This document shows positions 33,655 to 42,931 of a DNA stretch of 64,000 bases, one piece after another. A program made the translations under genes and the position numbers. This DNA is from RHKX01 sp046330415. GTDB lineage: Bacteria > Actinomycetota > Thermoleophilia > Solirubrobacterales > 70-9. Position 1 is the stretch's first letter, and each line of letters starts with the position of its first letter. Below the pieces are notes generated by a model. That model saw only the letters and a list, made by a program, of their open reading frames with translations, had not been told where the DNA came from and searched no databases. The stretch spans positions 1 to 64,000 of the forward strand of contig JAXLSW010000019.1 in NCBI GenBank assembly GCA_046330415.1, written 5' to 3'.

Positions 33655-34923
33655 TCAGCCTTCGGCGAGCACCTCGGCGGCGAGCGCGCCGAACGCCTCG
33701 ATGCCGACGGTCAGGTCGGCCTCGCTGCTGTCCTCCTCGACGGCGTGGCTGATGCCCTCCCTCGAGGCGACGAAGACCATCGCGACGGGCACGCGCGAGG
33801 CGACCTCGGCGGCGTCGTGGAGGGCGCCGCTGACCATCGGCTCGCCGCGCCCGCCGGCGGCGGCGACAACCTCGGCCGCGCGGGCGACGAGCTCGTCGTC
33901 GAAGCGCGTCGGCGCGATCCGCCAGACCGGCTCGCCACCGAACACGCAGCGGCGCTCGTCGGCGATCGTCGCCGCTGCGCTCAGCGCCTCGGAGATCATG
34001 TCCGCGAGCGGCTCGTCCTTGGCGTGGCGGAGGTCGACGCCGAGCTCGGCCCGCCCGGCCAGCGCCGTGATCACACCCGGCTCGAGGTCGAGGGTCCCGG
34101 TCGTGCCGACGCCGCCATGAGCCCGCGCCACCCGCTCCACCGCAAGCGCGGTCTCGGCGGCTGCGAGGCCGGCGTCGCGGCGCAGGTCCATCGGGGTCGT
34201 ACCGGCGTGGGAGGCCTGGCCGCGGAAGGTGAGGCGGTGGCGCTCGACGCCTGCGCAGCCGGAGACGGCGGAGCATGAGATGCTGGCCGCCTCGAGCGCC
34301 GGCCCCTGCTCGATGTGCAGCTCGAGGTAGGCGCCGAGCGTGTCGAGCAGGCCCGCCTCGCCCGCGGCCGCGGCGCCCTCGAGCGTGAGGTCGTTCTCGG
34401 CGAGCGCCTCCTCGATGGCGACACCGGCGGCGTCCTTCACACCGGCCAGCTCGGCCGGGTCGAGATGCCCGGCCATCGCCGAGCTTCCGAACAGGCTGCG
34501 GCCGAAGCGCGCGCCCTCCTCGTCGGCGAAGTCGATCAGGACGATGTCGCGCGGGGGAGGGGACGCGGCGCCGGACCACGCGCGCAGGACCCCGAGGGCC
34601 GCCATCACGCCGAGCGCGCCGTCGAGCCAGCCGCCGTCGGGCACCGAGTCGATGTGGGAGCCGACGGCGAGCGCGGGCGCCCCGCGGTCGGCTCCGGGAA
34701 GGCGCGCGGTCAGGTTCCCGGCGGCGTCGACCTGCACGTCATCGCCCTCGATCCCGATCTCAGCCAGCCGCGAACGCAGGAACGCCCGCGCCTCGCGCCA
34801 GGTCTCGCCGAAGCAGAGACGTTGGGAGCCGCGCTCGTCCCCGGTCAGCCGCGCCAGCTCCCGCAGGTCGGCGATCACCTGCGCCGCGTCGATCGCCGGC
34901 GCTTCCTGTGCGGTCACGCGCAC
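33655..34923 (-). CDS. Hydantoinase/carbamoylase-family amidase (M20-type)
   Basis: 422 residues with all landmarks of zinc- or manganese-dependent N-carbamoyl amidohydrolases: GSHIDSVPDGGWLDGALGV (His/Asp ligands), FADEEGARFG (bridging Glu), ELHIEQGPALE, GQASHAGTTPMDLRRDA, SGALHDAAEVA and SREGISHAVEEDS. The family removes a carbamoyl group from N-carbamoyl amino acids, ureidopropionate or ureidoglycolate, releasing CO2 and ammonia. It is third in a minus-strand set after the decarboxylase and deiminase-like genes (42-bp gap). GTG at 34923; another GTG two codons in is equally possible. Confidence 0.93.
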   Translation of the reverse strand: MRVTAQEAPAIDAAQVIADLRELARLTGDERGSQRLCFGETWREARAFLRSRLAEIGIEGDDVQVDAAGNLTARLPGADRGAPALAVGSHIDSVPDGGWLDGALGVMAALGVLRAWSGAASPPPRDIVLIDFADEEGARFGRSLFGSSAMAGHLDPAELAGVKDAAGVAIEEALAENDLTLEGAAAAGEAGLLDTLGAYLELHIEQGPALEAASISCSAVSGCAGVERHRLTFRGQASHAGTTPMDLRRDAGLAAAETALAVERVARAHGGVGTTGTLDLEPGVITALAGRAELGVDLRHAKDEPLADMISEALSAAATIADERRCVFGGEPVWRIAPTRFDDELVARAAEVVAAAGGRGEPMVSGALHDAAEVASRVPVAMVFVASREGISHAVEEDSSEADLTVGIEAFGALAAEVLAEG

Positions 34924-34965
34924 CGGACGGGAAGCAGAGGATGCGCAGTCATCGTCGTCATCCGG

Positions 34966-35856
34966 CTAGCCGACGCGCTCGCGGCGCAGCGGCTGCGCGA
35001 GGCAGTGGGCGCCGCCGCCGCCGAGCGTGAACATCTCGAGATCGGGGTCGAAGACGGTGAGGCCAAGCGCGCGCAGCTGCTCGTTGAGCCGCTCGGAGCG
35101 CTTGGTGGAGATCACGCGGTCCTCGCCCAGGGAGATCGCGTTGACGCCGAGCCCGAAGGCGTCCTCGACGGAGACGTCGAGGATCTCGAAGCCGGCGTCG
35201 CGCAGCCAGGCCACCAGGCCGGTCGAGGAGGCCTCGGTGCAGACCGCGGCCAGCTTCGGCGCGAGGATCGAGACGAGCACGTCGATGTGGACGAAGTGGG
35301 AGGGGATGGGCTCGATCCGGACTTCCCAGCCGAGCTCCTCGAACCAGGCGCCGAGCTGGGCGGCGGCCTTGGTGTCGGTGCGCTCCTCGCCGTTGCCGAT
35401 CAGGAGCTTCCCGGGCTCGACGATGACGACGTCCCCGCCCTCGAGCGTCCCCGCCGTGACCATCCGGTGGATCGGGATGTCGGCCTCCTGGTAGAAGCGG
35501 ATCACCGGCGCGTACTCGCCGCGGCGCCAAGGCTGTGAGAGCTGGGTGACGATCGGCCCGGCGGGCGTCGCGACGCTCGAATCGCGCGCGAACACCTGGT
35601 AGGGGAGGGCGGGGTCGGGCTCGAGCAGGTGGACCTGGACGCCCGCCTGGTCGTATGCCTGAACCATCTCGCGGTGCTGGGCGGCGGCGAGCTCGGCGTC
35701 GTAGACGCGGTCGCTCTCCAGCGTCCCCTTGCTGATCACGCTCGTCGGCAGCCAGCGGAAGTTGTCGGGCGGGCAGAGCAGGACGTCGCGCAGCAGCCCG
35801 TACTCGGAGTCGCTGCCCCACTCGATGGCCTCGGTCCCCGGGATCTCCTCGCTCAC
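34966..35856 (-). CDS. Arginine deiminase / dimethylarginine dimethylaminohydrolase-family enzyme
   Basis: 296 residues of the guanidino-group modifying enzyme fold. Key motifs are VFARDSS, the substrate-binding TLEGGDVVIV, the catalytic His in HIDVLVS, and the nucleophilic Cys in GGGGAHCLAQPL near the C-terminus. These enzymes hydrolyse a guanidine to a ureido group plus ammonia or methylamine. Sequence alone does not separate arginine, methylarginine and agmatine as substrate. GTG at 35856 lies 7 bp after the decarboxylase stop, with a GAGGAG ahead of it. Together with its neighbours it may act on agmatine. Confidence 0.88.
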   Translation of the reverse strand: MSEEIPGTEAIEWGSDSEYGLLRDVLLCPPDNFRWLPTSVISKGTLESDRVYDAELAAAQHREMVQAYDQAGVQVHLLEPDPALPYQVFARDSSVATPAGPIVTQLSQPWRRGEYAPVIRFYQEADIPIHRMVTAGTLEGGDVVIVEPGKLLIGNGEERTDTKAAAQLGAWFEELGWEVRIEPIPSHFVHIDVLVSILAPKLAAVCTEASSTGLVAWLRDAGFEILDVSVEDAFGLGVNAISLGEDRVISTKRSERLNEQLRALGLTVFDPDLEMFTLGGGGAHCLAQPLRRERVG

Positions 35857-35863
35857 GCTCTTC

Positions 35864-37336
35864 TCACTCCTCCTCGACGACCACTCTGACGGTTCGTAGG
35901 GTCCGGTCGCTCGCTCCCCGCACCTGGCCGCCGTGGGCGAGCGAGTCCTCGATGAAGGCGATCGTCTCGGCGCTGAGCCGCTCGCCGGGAAGGACGTTGG
36001 GGACCCCGGGCGGGTAGGCGGCCAACGACTCGGCGGCGATCCGCCCGTTCGACTCGCTGAAGGGGATGACCTCCTGGTCACCGAGGAACGCGGCGCGCGG
36101 CGTCATCACGGTCGGGCCCCAGGGTGGGGGCGGCGCGAAGGGAGCGCGCTCGCCGTGGACCGGCCGGCTCAGCTTCTCGACCGCGTCGCGCAGCCCGGCG
36201 ATCAGGCGCTTGCCGGTCTCGGCGACCTCCTCGCCGATCCCGAACACGGCGACGATCACGTTCTCCGCGTAGAGCTCGAGCCAGATGTCGTGCTCGAGGC
36301 GCAGGTGGCGGGCGATCTCGTTGCCGGTGGCGCCGGTGCCGCGCACGTCGACCGACAGCCTCAGCGGGTCCCAGGCGAAGACGCTCGGCGCCTCGGCGAT
36401 CTCCTCGTCGAGGACGTCGAGCCCGTCGATCGAGACGACCTCGCGGCGCAGCTCCTTGAGCGAGGCGATCGTCTCCGAGAGGAGCTCGTGGCCGTCGACG
36501 ACGTTGTGGCGGCGGGCGGCGTCGAGGGAGGCGGTGAGAAGGGCACTCGGGCTCGTCGTCTCCACCAGGGTCACCGAGCGGTCGACGATGCGGCCGTCGA
36601 TGCGCTCGGTCCCGAGGTGGAGGATCGCCGACTGGGTGAGGCTGCCGCCGAGCTTGTGGACGGAGTTGAGGACGACGTCGGCGCCACAGGCCAGGGCATT
36701 GGCGGGGAGCTCGTCGGAGAAGGCGAGGTGGGCGCCCCAGGACTCGTCGACGACGAGGGGGACGTTGCGGGAGTGCGCGGCCTCGGCGAGCGCGGCGACA
36801 TCGGCGACCGCCCCGAAGTAGGTGGGGGAGACGATGAAGACGGCGACCGGAAGAGGGTCCTCGTCGAGGGCGCGCTCGAGCCCCTCGACCGTCATGCAGT
36901 TGGCGATCCCGAGGTCGTCGTCGACGGCCGGCGCGACGAACCGCGGCTTCAGGCCGCTGAGCACCAGCCCGTCGATGACCGAGGAGTGGACGTTGCGCTG
37001 CACCACCGCGACCTCTCCGAGGTGCGCGAGCGCCATGCAGATCGCGTGGTTGCCTCCGGAGGCGCCGTTGACGAGGAACCACGAGCGCTTTGCTCCCCAC
37101 GCATCGGCGGCGAGCCGCTGCGCCTGCTGGAAGGGCGTATTGAGCGGGTCGGGGCCGATGTCGAGATCCTCGGTCCCGGCCGGGAAGTCGAGCGCGAGCG
37201 CCAGATCGCCAACGGCCTTGCGCCAGCGCGCGTCGGCCCCTCGCCCGCCCTTGTGCCCGGGGATGTGGAAGCGCCCGACCTCACGTTCGGCGAGATCGAC
37301 GAGCGCGTCGAGATAGGGGGTCTCGTCCTGCTCCAT
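35864..37336 (-). CDS. Orn/Lys/Arg decarboxylase (PLP fold I)
   Basis: 490 residues. The N-terminus has TPYLDALVDLA and FHIPGHKGG, standard for this family. VNGASGGNHA binds the PLP phosphate, VDESWGAHLAFSD holds the Asp pairing the pyridine nitrogen, and the Schiff-base Lys is in NSVHKLGGS. The C-terminal domain has YPPGVPNVLPGERLS. Length matches the shorter SpeA/CadA-like forms without the wing domain. It decarboxylates arginine, lysine or ornithine to the diamine; the next gene being deiminase-like favours arginine to agmatine. It is the first gene of the set, ATG at 37336. Confidence 0.92.
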   Translation of the reverse strand: MEQDETPYLDALVDLAEREVGRFHIPGHKGGRGADARWRKAVGDLALALDFPAGTEDLDIGPDPLNTPFQQAQRLAADAWGAKRSWFLVNGASGGNHAICMALAHLGEVAVVQRNVHSSVIDGLVLSGLKPRFVAPAVDDDLGIANCMTVEGLERALDEDPLPVAVFIVSPTYFGAVADVAALAEAAHSRNVPLVVDESWGAHLAFSDELPANALACGADVVLNSVHKLGGSLTQSAILHLGTERIDGRIVDRSVTLVETTSPSALLTASLDAARRHNVVDGHELLSETIASLKELRREVVSIDGLDVLDEEIAEAPSVFAWDPLRLSVDVRGTGATGNEIARHLRLEHDIWLELYAENVIVAVFGIGEEVAETGKRLIAGLRDAVEKLSRPVHGERAPFAPPPPWGPTVMTPRAAFLGDQEVIPFSESNGRIAAESLAAYPPGVPNVLPGERLSAETIAFIEDSLAHGGQVRGASDRTLRTVRVVVEEE

Positions 37337-37359
37337 GCGGCCACGGTAGTACGCGGCGG

Positions 37360-38946
37360 TCAGGGCAGGAGGCCCGAGCGAGACCTTCCGCAGATGACGA
37401 CGCCAGGTCGAAGCTTGCGCGGCATCAATGCGTAGTACTCAAAGCCACGAGGCCGAACCCGCATCCGGAACCGCCGCTGACTCAACTGCGTCCGTCCCAC
37501 CAGCTCATCTGGACCCCGGATCTTCCGGTAGATGGAGACCTTCCTCGTGATGGTCCTGACGCCGCGTTGCTCCTTCACGCAGGTGCTCGGCCCGGAGACG
37601 TCCCCAGTCAGCCGCCTGTGCTCGAGCGTCGCGTCGATGTAGATGTGAACCAGCTCGCAGCCGGTGGCGGTCTCCGCATATCTGCGAGGACACAGGTCAG
37701 TCTCGTCAGGGAGTGCGTCGGCGTCGGCGTCGGCGATGTCGCCACCGTCGAGGAAGCGGACGAGGGTGATGCCACCGGTGCCGACGATGCGCCCGTCGGG
37801 CTGCACGGATACGTAGGAGATCGCCCCGCCTGGGAAAGTGCTGAAACTGGCCGGGAAGAGGCCGCCGCCCTCCTCGCCGAACGTGCTATCGAGTTGACCG
37901 TCGGGTCGAAGGCGGGCGATGTACCCGGTGCTGCTCCCTCCGCGAGGGTAGTTCTGGACGATCAGGCCTCCCGAGACGAGGAGGTTGCCGCGGGCATCCC
38001 ATGTAAGGCCGTCGATGGCCTGCGAGCCGGACACGTCGTCAAAGGGGCTTCGAATCACACCGGCGTTGAACCTGCTGTCGACCTCCCCGTCCGGGCCGAG
38101 CACGCTCAGCCACGTCACGTAGTCGACGCCGTGAATGGCGTAGTAACCGGCGGTGCCGCCGATTGCCACACGCCCGTCCCCGGCCACGGTGAGCAGGATG
38201 CCTTCGGGCTGGCTCAGTGACCCACCGGGAACCCGCTGCGTCCCGTTCTCGCCGTAGGTCGCGTCCGGCACTCCGCCGTCATCGAACCTGACGACGGCCA
38301 TGTCGCCGTTGTAGCTGACCGCCGCATACCAGCGTCCTGTGTCGTCCTGCGCGAGGGCTGAGACGACACCGTTGACGCCGAGGTCGAGGGTCCCGTCGTC
38401 GGCGAAACCGTGGTCGACGGAACCGTCCTCGAGCAGCGCGGTGACCGTTCCGTGGCCCAGCGTCTGGCCGCCGACGAGGATGCGCCCCGATTGCTCGACG
38501 CCCACGGCGTTCGCTGAGCCGAAGCCCGTTCCCAGGTCGATTGTCGCTTCACCGTTGTCGCCGAAGGTCGAATCCGGGGAGCCATCGGCCAGCATGCGAC
38601 AAACGTGAGGGAAGTAGTTGGAGGTGCCGTTGTAGGCAGTCCCAGTCGTAAGGATCCGGCCACCCGAGTCGACGGTGATGTCGCGGTCGCAGACGCTGCC
38701 GGTCGAAGCTGATCCGCCTGCACCGAAGGACGTGTCCAGCGAGCCGTCGGGATTCGTTCTCGTCACGGCCTTGCCAAACCGGGCGAGGATCTTGCCGTTT
38801 GGAATGACCACGGTTTCTCCACCCCTGACAGGCGAGATCCCATGCAGGCCGAAGTCCGGATCGAGATCGCCCGGCGCGGCGAGCGCGGGCGTTGCGCTGA
38901 ACAGCAACCCGAGGGCCGCTGCGGCTATGCAGAGCGGACCCTTCAC
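37360..38946 (-). CDS. Secreted delta-60 repeat protein (second of a pair)
   Basis: 528 residues. Signal peptide ending at ALAA, then tandem repeats of about 60 residues of the form xxG-x-LDxxFGxxG ... DxxGRILVGG (delta-60 repeats), such as DGSLDTSFGAGG, DGSPDSTFGDNG and PDATYGENGTQ. They form a beta-propeller-like surface domain of unknown function. After a short Asp-rich linker (DADADALPDETDLCP) comes a C-terminal domain with several cysteines and basic residues. The GTG at 38946 directly follows the TAG of the upstream paralogue, so the two are coupled. Confidence 0.88.
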   Translation of the reverse strand: MKGPLCIAAAALGLLFSATPALAAPGDLDPDFGLHGISPVRGGETVVIPNGKILARFGKAVTRTNPDGSLDTSFGAGGSASTGSVCDRDITVDSGGRILTTGTAYNGTSNYFPHVCRMLADGSPDSTFGDNGEATIDLGTGFGSANAVGVEQSGRILVGGQTLGHGTVTALLEDGSVDHGFADDGTLDLGVNGVVSALAQDDTGRWYAAVSYNGDMAVVRFDDGGVPDATYGENGTQRVPGGSLSQPEGILLTVAGDGRVAIGGTAGYYAIHGVDYVTWLSVLGPDGEVDSRFNAGVIRSPFDDVSGSQAIDGLTWDARGNLLVSGGLIVQNYPRGGSSTGYIARLRPDGQLDSTFGEEGGGLFPASFSTFPGGAISYVSVQPDGRIVGTGGITLVRFLDGGDIADADADALPDETDLCPRRYAETATGCELVHIYIDATLEHRRLTGDVSGPSTCVKEQRGVRTITRKVSIYRKIRGPDELVGRTQLSQRRFRMRVRPRGFEYYALMPRKLRPGVVICGRSRSGLLP

Positions 38947-40620
38947 CTACTTCCCAACCTCGATCTTCCGTGAGTGCGCAGCCCTGCAGATTCCCACCGT
39001 CCCGTTGCGGACGCGCTTCGCCGCCGCGTAGTAGCGGCCGGGCTCGAAGGGACCGCTGACGCTCCACGTTCCGCGGTTGGTGCGCCGGATCCTCGCGACG
39101 GTCTCGTCGCGGCCCCGCGTCGCTCGGAGGATGCTGAGCCGCGTCGACTTCACGCAGCCCCCCAGCGCGGTGACGGTCCCCTCGAGCAGGTCGCCCTCGG
39201 CGTCGTAGGAGATGGCGAGCTTCCTCGCGAGGAGCGGGCAACCGCCGCGCTTCCTCTTGCCGGTGACGAGCGGACAGCCGTCGTGCCGGTCGGTGACGCC
39301 GTCCGCGTCCGCGTCAGCCCGGCCGGGCTGGGCCAGCAGCCGGATGAAGTAGGGCTCCCAGTCCCCGCCGTAGCCGGCGGCCACTCCCAGGATCTCCCCG
39401 CCCGGCTCCAGAGTTAGTTCATGCATCGAGATCGCGCCGCCCCCAAGCTCGAGCGCAGGGGTGATCGCGAGTCCGTGCTCTCCGAAGGACGGATCCGGCG
39501 AGCCATCCTCGAGCAGTCGCGCTGCCGCAGGCTCATACGCGCTCCCGGTGTAAAGGGTCGTGCTCCAGGTACCGGCGACGATAACCCGGCCGGAGTCGTC
39601 GATCGCGACGTCGACGGGGGAGAAGACGCGATGCTGCTTCTGGCTCGGAGCGAGGATCGCGGAGGGGTCGAACGACTCATCCACCGCTCCCACGGAGTCA
39701 AGCCGGAGGAGCTTGGCGTAGCTGCCTCCCTTCGTCGAGGCCAGGTCGTAGGCGGAGTACTCGACCACCACCCGGCCGGAGTCATCGACGGCGAGACCGT
39801 TCACCGAGCCGCTGTAGAGCCCGAACTGTGGCTGCGGGAGAGTCGCACTGCCTGCTTGACCGAATGACGTATCCAGGGCGCCGCTGGGCGCGACCCTCGC
39901 CACGGTCGGTTCGACGGCGTAGTCGAACGAGTTGCCGAGGAGATATCGGCCGGAGCCCGCATCCGCGATCTGAGAGGCCCGGCCCGGAATGAGGTCGGAG
40001 AACCCGCCTGTGCCGAAGTCCGGATCCGGATCGCCCTCGGCGGTGAACCGGAGAACGCCCATCTGAGGGTCGTAGGGGGTGGTGCTTGGGTCATCCGCGG
40101 TGATGGCGATCGCGGCGCCGCCGCCCGACGCGGCCAGGATCGCGGCGGCAGATGGCGATTGGCCGGGGAGGTTGGCCGTCGCGAGTCCGCCGGTACCGAA
40201 GCTCGGGTCCACCGCGCCGTCCGGGAGGAGCCGTGCCGCGGCAAGCCGGCCGGGGGAGCCGTTGGCGTGGCCAGCGAGGAGGATCTGGCCTTCGGGCGCT
40301 ACGTCGACCGCGGAGGCTGCGAAACCGGCGGGGAGGTCCGCGAGGCCGCCAGTCCCGAAGTCCGGATCGCTTGCTCCGGTGGCGGTCAGCTTGAGCACTT
40401 CGAGCGGGCTCTCAGCGTTACCGTCGGGTCGGGCGATGTAGACGGCGCCTCCGTCCGGCGTGGCGTCGACATCGAAAACGAAACCCGCGGGTGGCCGGGC
40501 GATCCCACGCTGCCCCCAGCTCGGGTCTCGGTCACCCGGAGCGGCGGTGGCGGCGCTCGGCGCGAGCACGGCGATGGTCGCCAAGACGATGGCCACGAAC
40601 CTTCCCCTGGTCACTCCCAT
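38947..40620 (-). CDS. Secreted delta-60 repeat protein (first of a pair)
   Basis: 557 residues with the same plan as its downstream neighbour: signal peptide (ending ATAA), delta-60 repeats (ATGASDPDFGTGG, DGAVDPSFGTGG, SGALDTSFGQAG, DGSPDPSFGEHG), an Asp-rich linker (ADADADGVTDRHDGCP) resembling a calcium-binding thrombospondin-3 type repeat, and a 90-residue C-terminal domain with Cys and basic residues. An adhesive or structural surface role is inferred. ATG at 40620 was chosen over one eight codons upstream because the signal peptide starts here and AGGT precedes it. Confidence 0.88.
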   Translation of the reverse strand: MGVTRGRFVAIVLATIAVLAPSAATAAPGDRDPSWGQRGIARPPAGFVFDVDATPDGGAVYIARPDGNAESPLEVLKLTATGASDPDFGTGGLADLPAGFAASAVDVAPEGQILLAGHANGSPGRLAAARLLPDGAVDPSFGTGGLATANLPGQSPSAAAILAASGGGAAIAITADDPSTTPYDPQMGVLRFTAEGDPDPDFGTGGFSDLIPGRASQIADAGSGRYLLGNSFDYAVEPTVARVAPSGALDTSFGQAGSATLPQPQFGLYSGSVNGLAVDDSGRVVVEYSAYDLASTKGGSYAKLLRLDSVGAVDESFDPSAILAPSQKQHRVFSPVDVAIDDSGRVIVAGTWSTTLYTGSAYEPAAARLLEDGSPDPSFGEHGLAITPALELGGGAISMHELTLEPGGEILGVAAGYGGDWEPYFIRLLAQPGRADADADGVTDRHDGCPLVTGKRKRGGCPLLARKLAISYDAEGDLLEGTVTALGGCVKSTRLSILRATRGRDETVARIRRTNRGTWSVSGPFEPGRYYAAAKRVRNGTVGICRAAHSRKIEVGK

Positions 40621-40814
40621 GTACCTGCAAACCCCCATCGCCACCCAAGGTAGCGCCGACGCCGTTTCCCGGCGCTGCTAGCCTGCGCGTCGTCGCCCGT
40701 GAATGACGACCCTCCTCGAAGTACCGGTCCCCGCCCTGACGGGCTGGGGTCCAGCGCAGCGCTCCACCGTGAGCCGGGGCGCATGAGCATCCGCCTGCGC
40801 CGGAAGGCCTCCGC

Positions 40815-42170
40815 ATGACCGAGGTCCTGCTTCTCGCCATCGTCTTCATCCTCGTCCTCGTCAACGGGTACTTCGTCGCGGCCGAGTTCGCGATCGTGCG
40901 GGCGCGCCCGGCGAAGCTGCAGCAGCTCTCCCAGGAGGGGGACGCGCGAGCGAAGCGGGCGCTGCACCAGATCGGGCACGTCGACGAGTACGTCGCCACC
41001 TCGCAGGTCGGGATCACGCTCGCCTCGCTGGCCATCGGCTTCCTCGGCGAGCCCGCGATCGCGCGATTGCTCGAGCCGGTGCTGGGCGGCTGGCTCGGGC
41101 ACGCCGCCTCGGTCGTGATCGCGCTGATCATCGCCTACGCGATCGTCACCCTCCTGCACGTGATCCTCGGCGAGCAGGCGCCGAAGATGGTCGGCATCGC
41201 GCGCGGCGAGCAGCTGCTGCTGCGGATCGGCCGCTCGCTGGAGTTCTTCCGCACGGCTTTCAAGCCGCTGATCCTCCTCACCAACAAGCCCGCCCGCTGG
41301 ATCGTGCAGAGCGTCTTCCGGATCCCGATCGTGAGCGAGGACGAGACATCGCCCGAGGAGCTCCGGGTGCTGATCAGCCGCGGCTACGAGCAGGGCGACC
41401 TCGAGGAGAGCGAGGCGGGGATGCTGGGCGGGGTCTTCCACCTGCACGAGCAGGAGGCGCGCGAGGTGATGACGCCGATCCCGGCCGTCGTCACCGTCGA
41501 TTCCTCCGACACCGTCGAGGACGCGCTGCGCCGCTGCGTCGCCTCCGGGCACACGCGGCTGGTCGTGATCGAGGACGACAACCCCGACCGGGTCCGCGGC
41601 GTCGTCCACAACAACTCGCTCGCCCGCCTCTACATGAACGCCGGGGCCGACGCCTCGATCGAGCCCGCCGTCCGCGACGCGCCGATCATCCCCGAGACGA
41701 AGCCTCTCGACGACCTCCTCGCGGAGCTGCAGCGGCAGCGCAGCTCGATCGCGATCGTCGTCGACGAGTACGGCCGTACGGTGGGCATCGCGACCGTCGA
41801 GGACATCCTCGAGGAGGTCGTCGGCGAGATCGAGGACGAGACCGACCCGCGCGGCGAGCACGTGCGGCGGCTCACCGACGGCGATTGGTACGTGCGCGGC
41901 CACGTCTCGCTCGGTGACATCGAGGACGCGGGGGTGAAGCTTCCGGTCGACACCGACGCCTACAACTCGATCGGCGGCTACGTCTTCAACGAGCTCGGCC
42001 GTCTCCCCAAGCGCGGCGACACGATCCACGCCGGCGGTCACACGATCCGGGTCGAGTCGGTGCGCGAGAACCGCATCGTCGCTCTGCGCATCCATCCCGA
42101 CGGCCCGGCCACGCAGGAGCACCAGGCGGTAGAGCAGGGACGGGCGGAAGGCAGCGACTCCCAGGGCTAG
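40815..42170 (+). CDS. Hemolysin-type CNNM/CorC membrane protein with CBS domains
   Basis: 451 residues. An N-terminal CNNM (DUF21) transmembrane domain (LLLAIVFILVLVNGYFVAAEFAIVRARPAKL; TSQVGITLASLAIGFLGEPAIA) is followed by a CBS pair (VMTPIPAVVTVDSSDTVEDALRR; RLVVIEDDNPDRVRGVVHNNSL; VVDEYGRTVGIATVEDILEEVVGEI) and a CorC_HlyC domain (VRGHVSLGDIEDAGVKLP; YNSIGGYVFNELGRLPKRGD). Relatives affect magnesium or cobalt efflux and are not toxins. The ATG has GGAAGG nine bases upstream. Confidence 0.93.
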   Translation: MTEVLLLAIVFILVLVNGYFVAAEFAIVRARPAKLQQLSQEGDARAKRALHQIGHVDEYVATSQVGITLASLAIGFLGEPAIARLLEPVLGGWLGHAASVVIALIIAYAIVTLLHVILGEQAPKMVGIARGEQLLLRIGRSLEFFRTAFKPLILLTNKPARWIVQSVFRIPIVSEDETSPEELRVLISRGYEQGDLEESEAGMLGGVFHLHEQEAREVMTPIPAVVTVDSSDTVEDALRRCVASGHTRLVVIEDDNPDRVRGVVHNNSLARLYMNAGADASIEPAVRDAPIIPETKPLDDLLAELQRQRSSIAIVVDEYGRTVGIATVEDILEEVVGEIEDETDPRGEHVRRLTDGDWYVRGHVSLGDIEDAGVKLPVDTDAYNSIGGYVFNELGRLPKRGDTIHAGGHTIRVESVRENRIVALRIHPDGPATQEHQAVEQGRAEGSDSQG

Positions 42171-42185
42171 GCGAGCGGCGTTCGC

Positions 42186-42230
42186 CGAGTGGTCCGACCC
42201 GGCGGCGGGACCGCCGGTTCAGACCACTCG
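42186..42230 (+). terminator. Long stem-loop after the CorC-type gene
   Basis: Arms of about 20 bp, with outer CGAGTGGTC and GACCACTCG and inner CCGGCGG and CCGCCGG. It starts 16 bp after the stop. The stem is strong but lacks a T-tract. It also marks the left boundary of the frameshifted region. Confidence 0.6.
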
Positions 42231-42247
42231 ATTGCCCGAGCGGTCCT

Positions 42248-42930
42248 CAGCTCTCCCCGGCCGGGTCGGCGATGCCCGGCCCCGCCAGCGCGGCGTACTT
42301 GTCGAGCAGCGGCGCGACCGAAGCCGACGAACGCGCTGACCCCCCTCGAGCGTCGGCGGCCCCGCTGTCCCTCGTCGACCTTCCAGGCGCAGATCGCCGA
42401 GGCGGTGCCCGAGATGTCGATCTCGCGCTTCTTCGCCCCGCGTTCGTCCTCGCTCCCCGCCCAGAGCGTAGGTGTTCGACGCGTAGAGACGTCCACGATC
42501 ATCTCGATCCACCCGCTCAGCTTCGGATCCTCTCCCGCGCACGGCCCAGCCTCGCGCGTCGCTCCCGGCAGCGGGCCGTGGGCCACGTGCACGGGATCGC
42601 CGATCACGCATGCGGCCTCGTAGTGGGTGGACTTGACGGCGGCAGGAGAGCTCAGCTCCATCCCGATCGAGTCGACGTAGGAGCCGGAAGAAGGCCTCGG
42701 CACCGAGGCCCCGAAGGCAGCGTCGTCGATGAAGAACGGGATCGGCCACCGCCGGAAGACCTTCGCGGCCTCGCGCACGCCGCCCGGCGGGGGGGAACAG
42801 GTGCTCGGCGAGCGCGGCCTCGATCCTGGGCTCGCGGCCGACGACCGCGGTACGCCGTTGCGGCGATCCGCGCCCGATCTCCTCGGCGCGGGCGTGGACC
42901 CCGCCCGGCGGCGGCTTCGAGCGCGTCGAG
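42248..42930 (-). pseudogene. Frameshifted gene of unknown function
   Basis: No single frame is open across this stretch, but minus-strand frames keep protein-like composition piecewise: EPRIEAALAEHLFP, then KVFRRWPIPFFIDDAAFGA, YEAACVIGDPVHVAHGPLPG, WIEMIVDV, EIDISGTASAICAWKVDEG, and finally APLLDKYAALAGPGIADP before a TGA at 42248. At least three frame changes are needed to join them. I do not recognise the family. Whether it is a true pseudogene or consensus error is discussed in the findings. Confidence 0.5.
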
Positions 42931-42931
42931 C

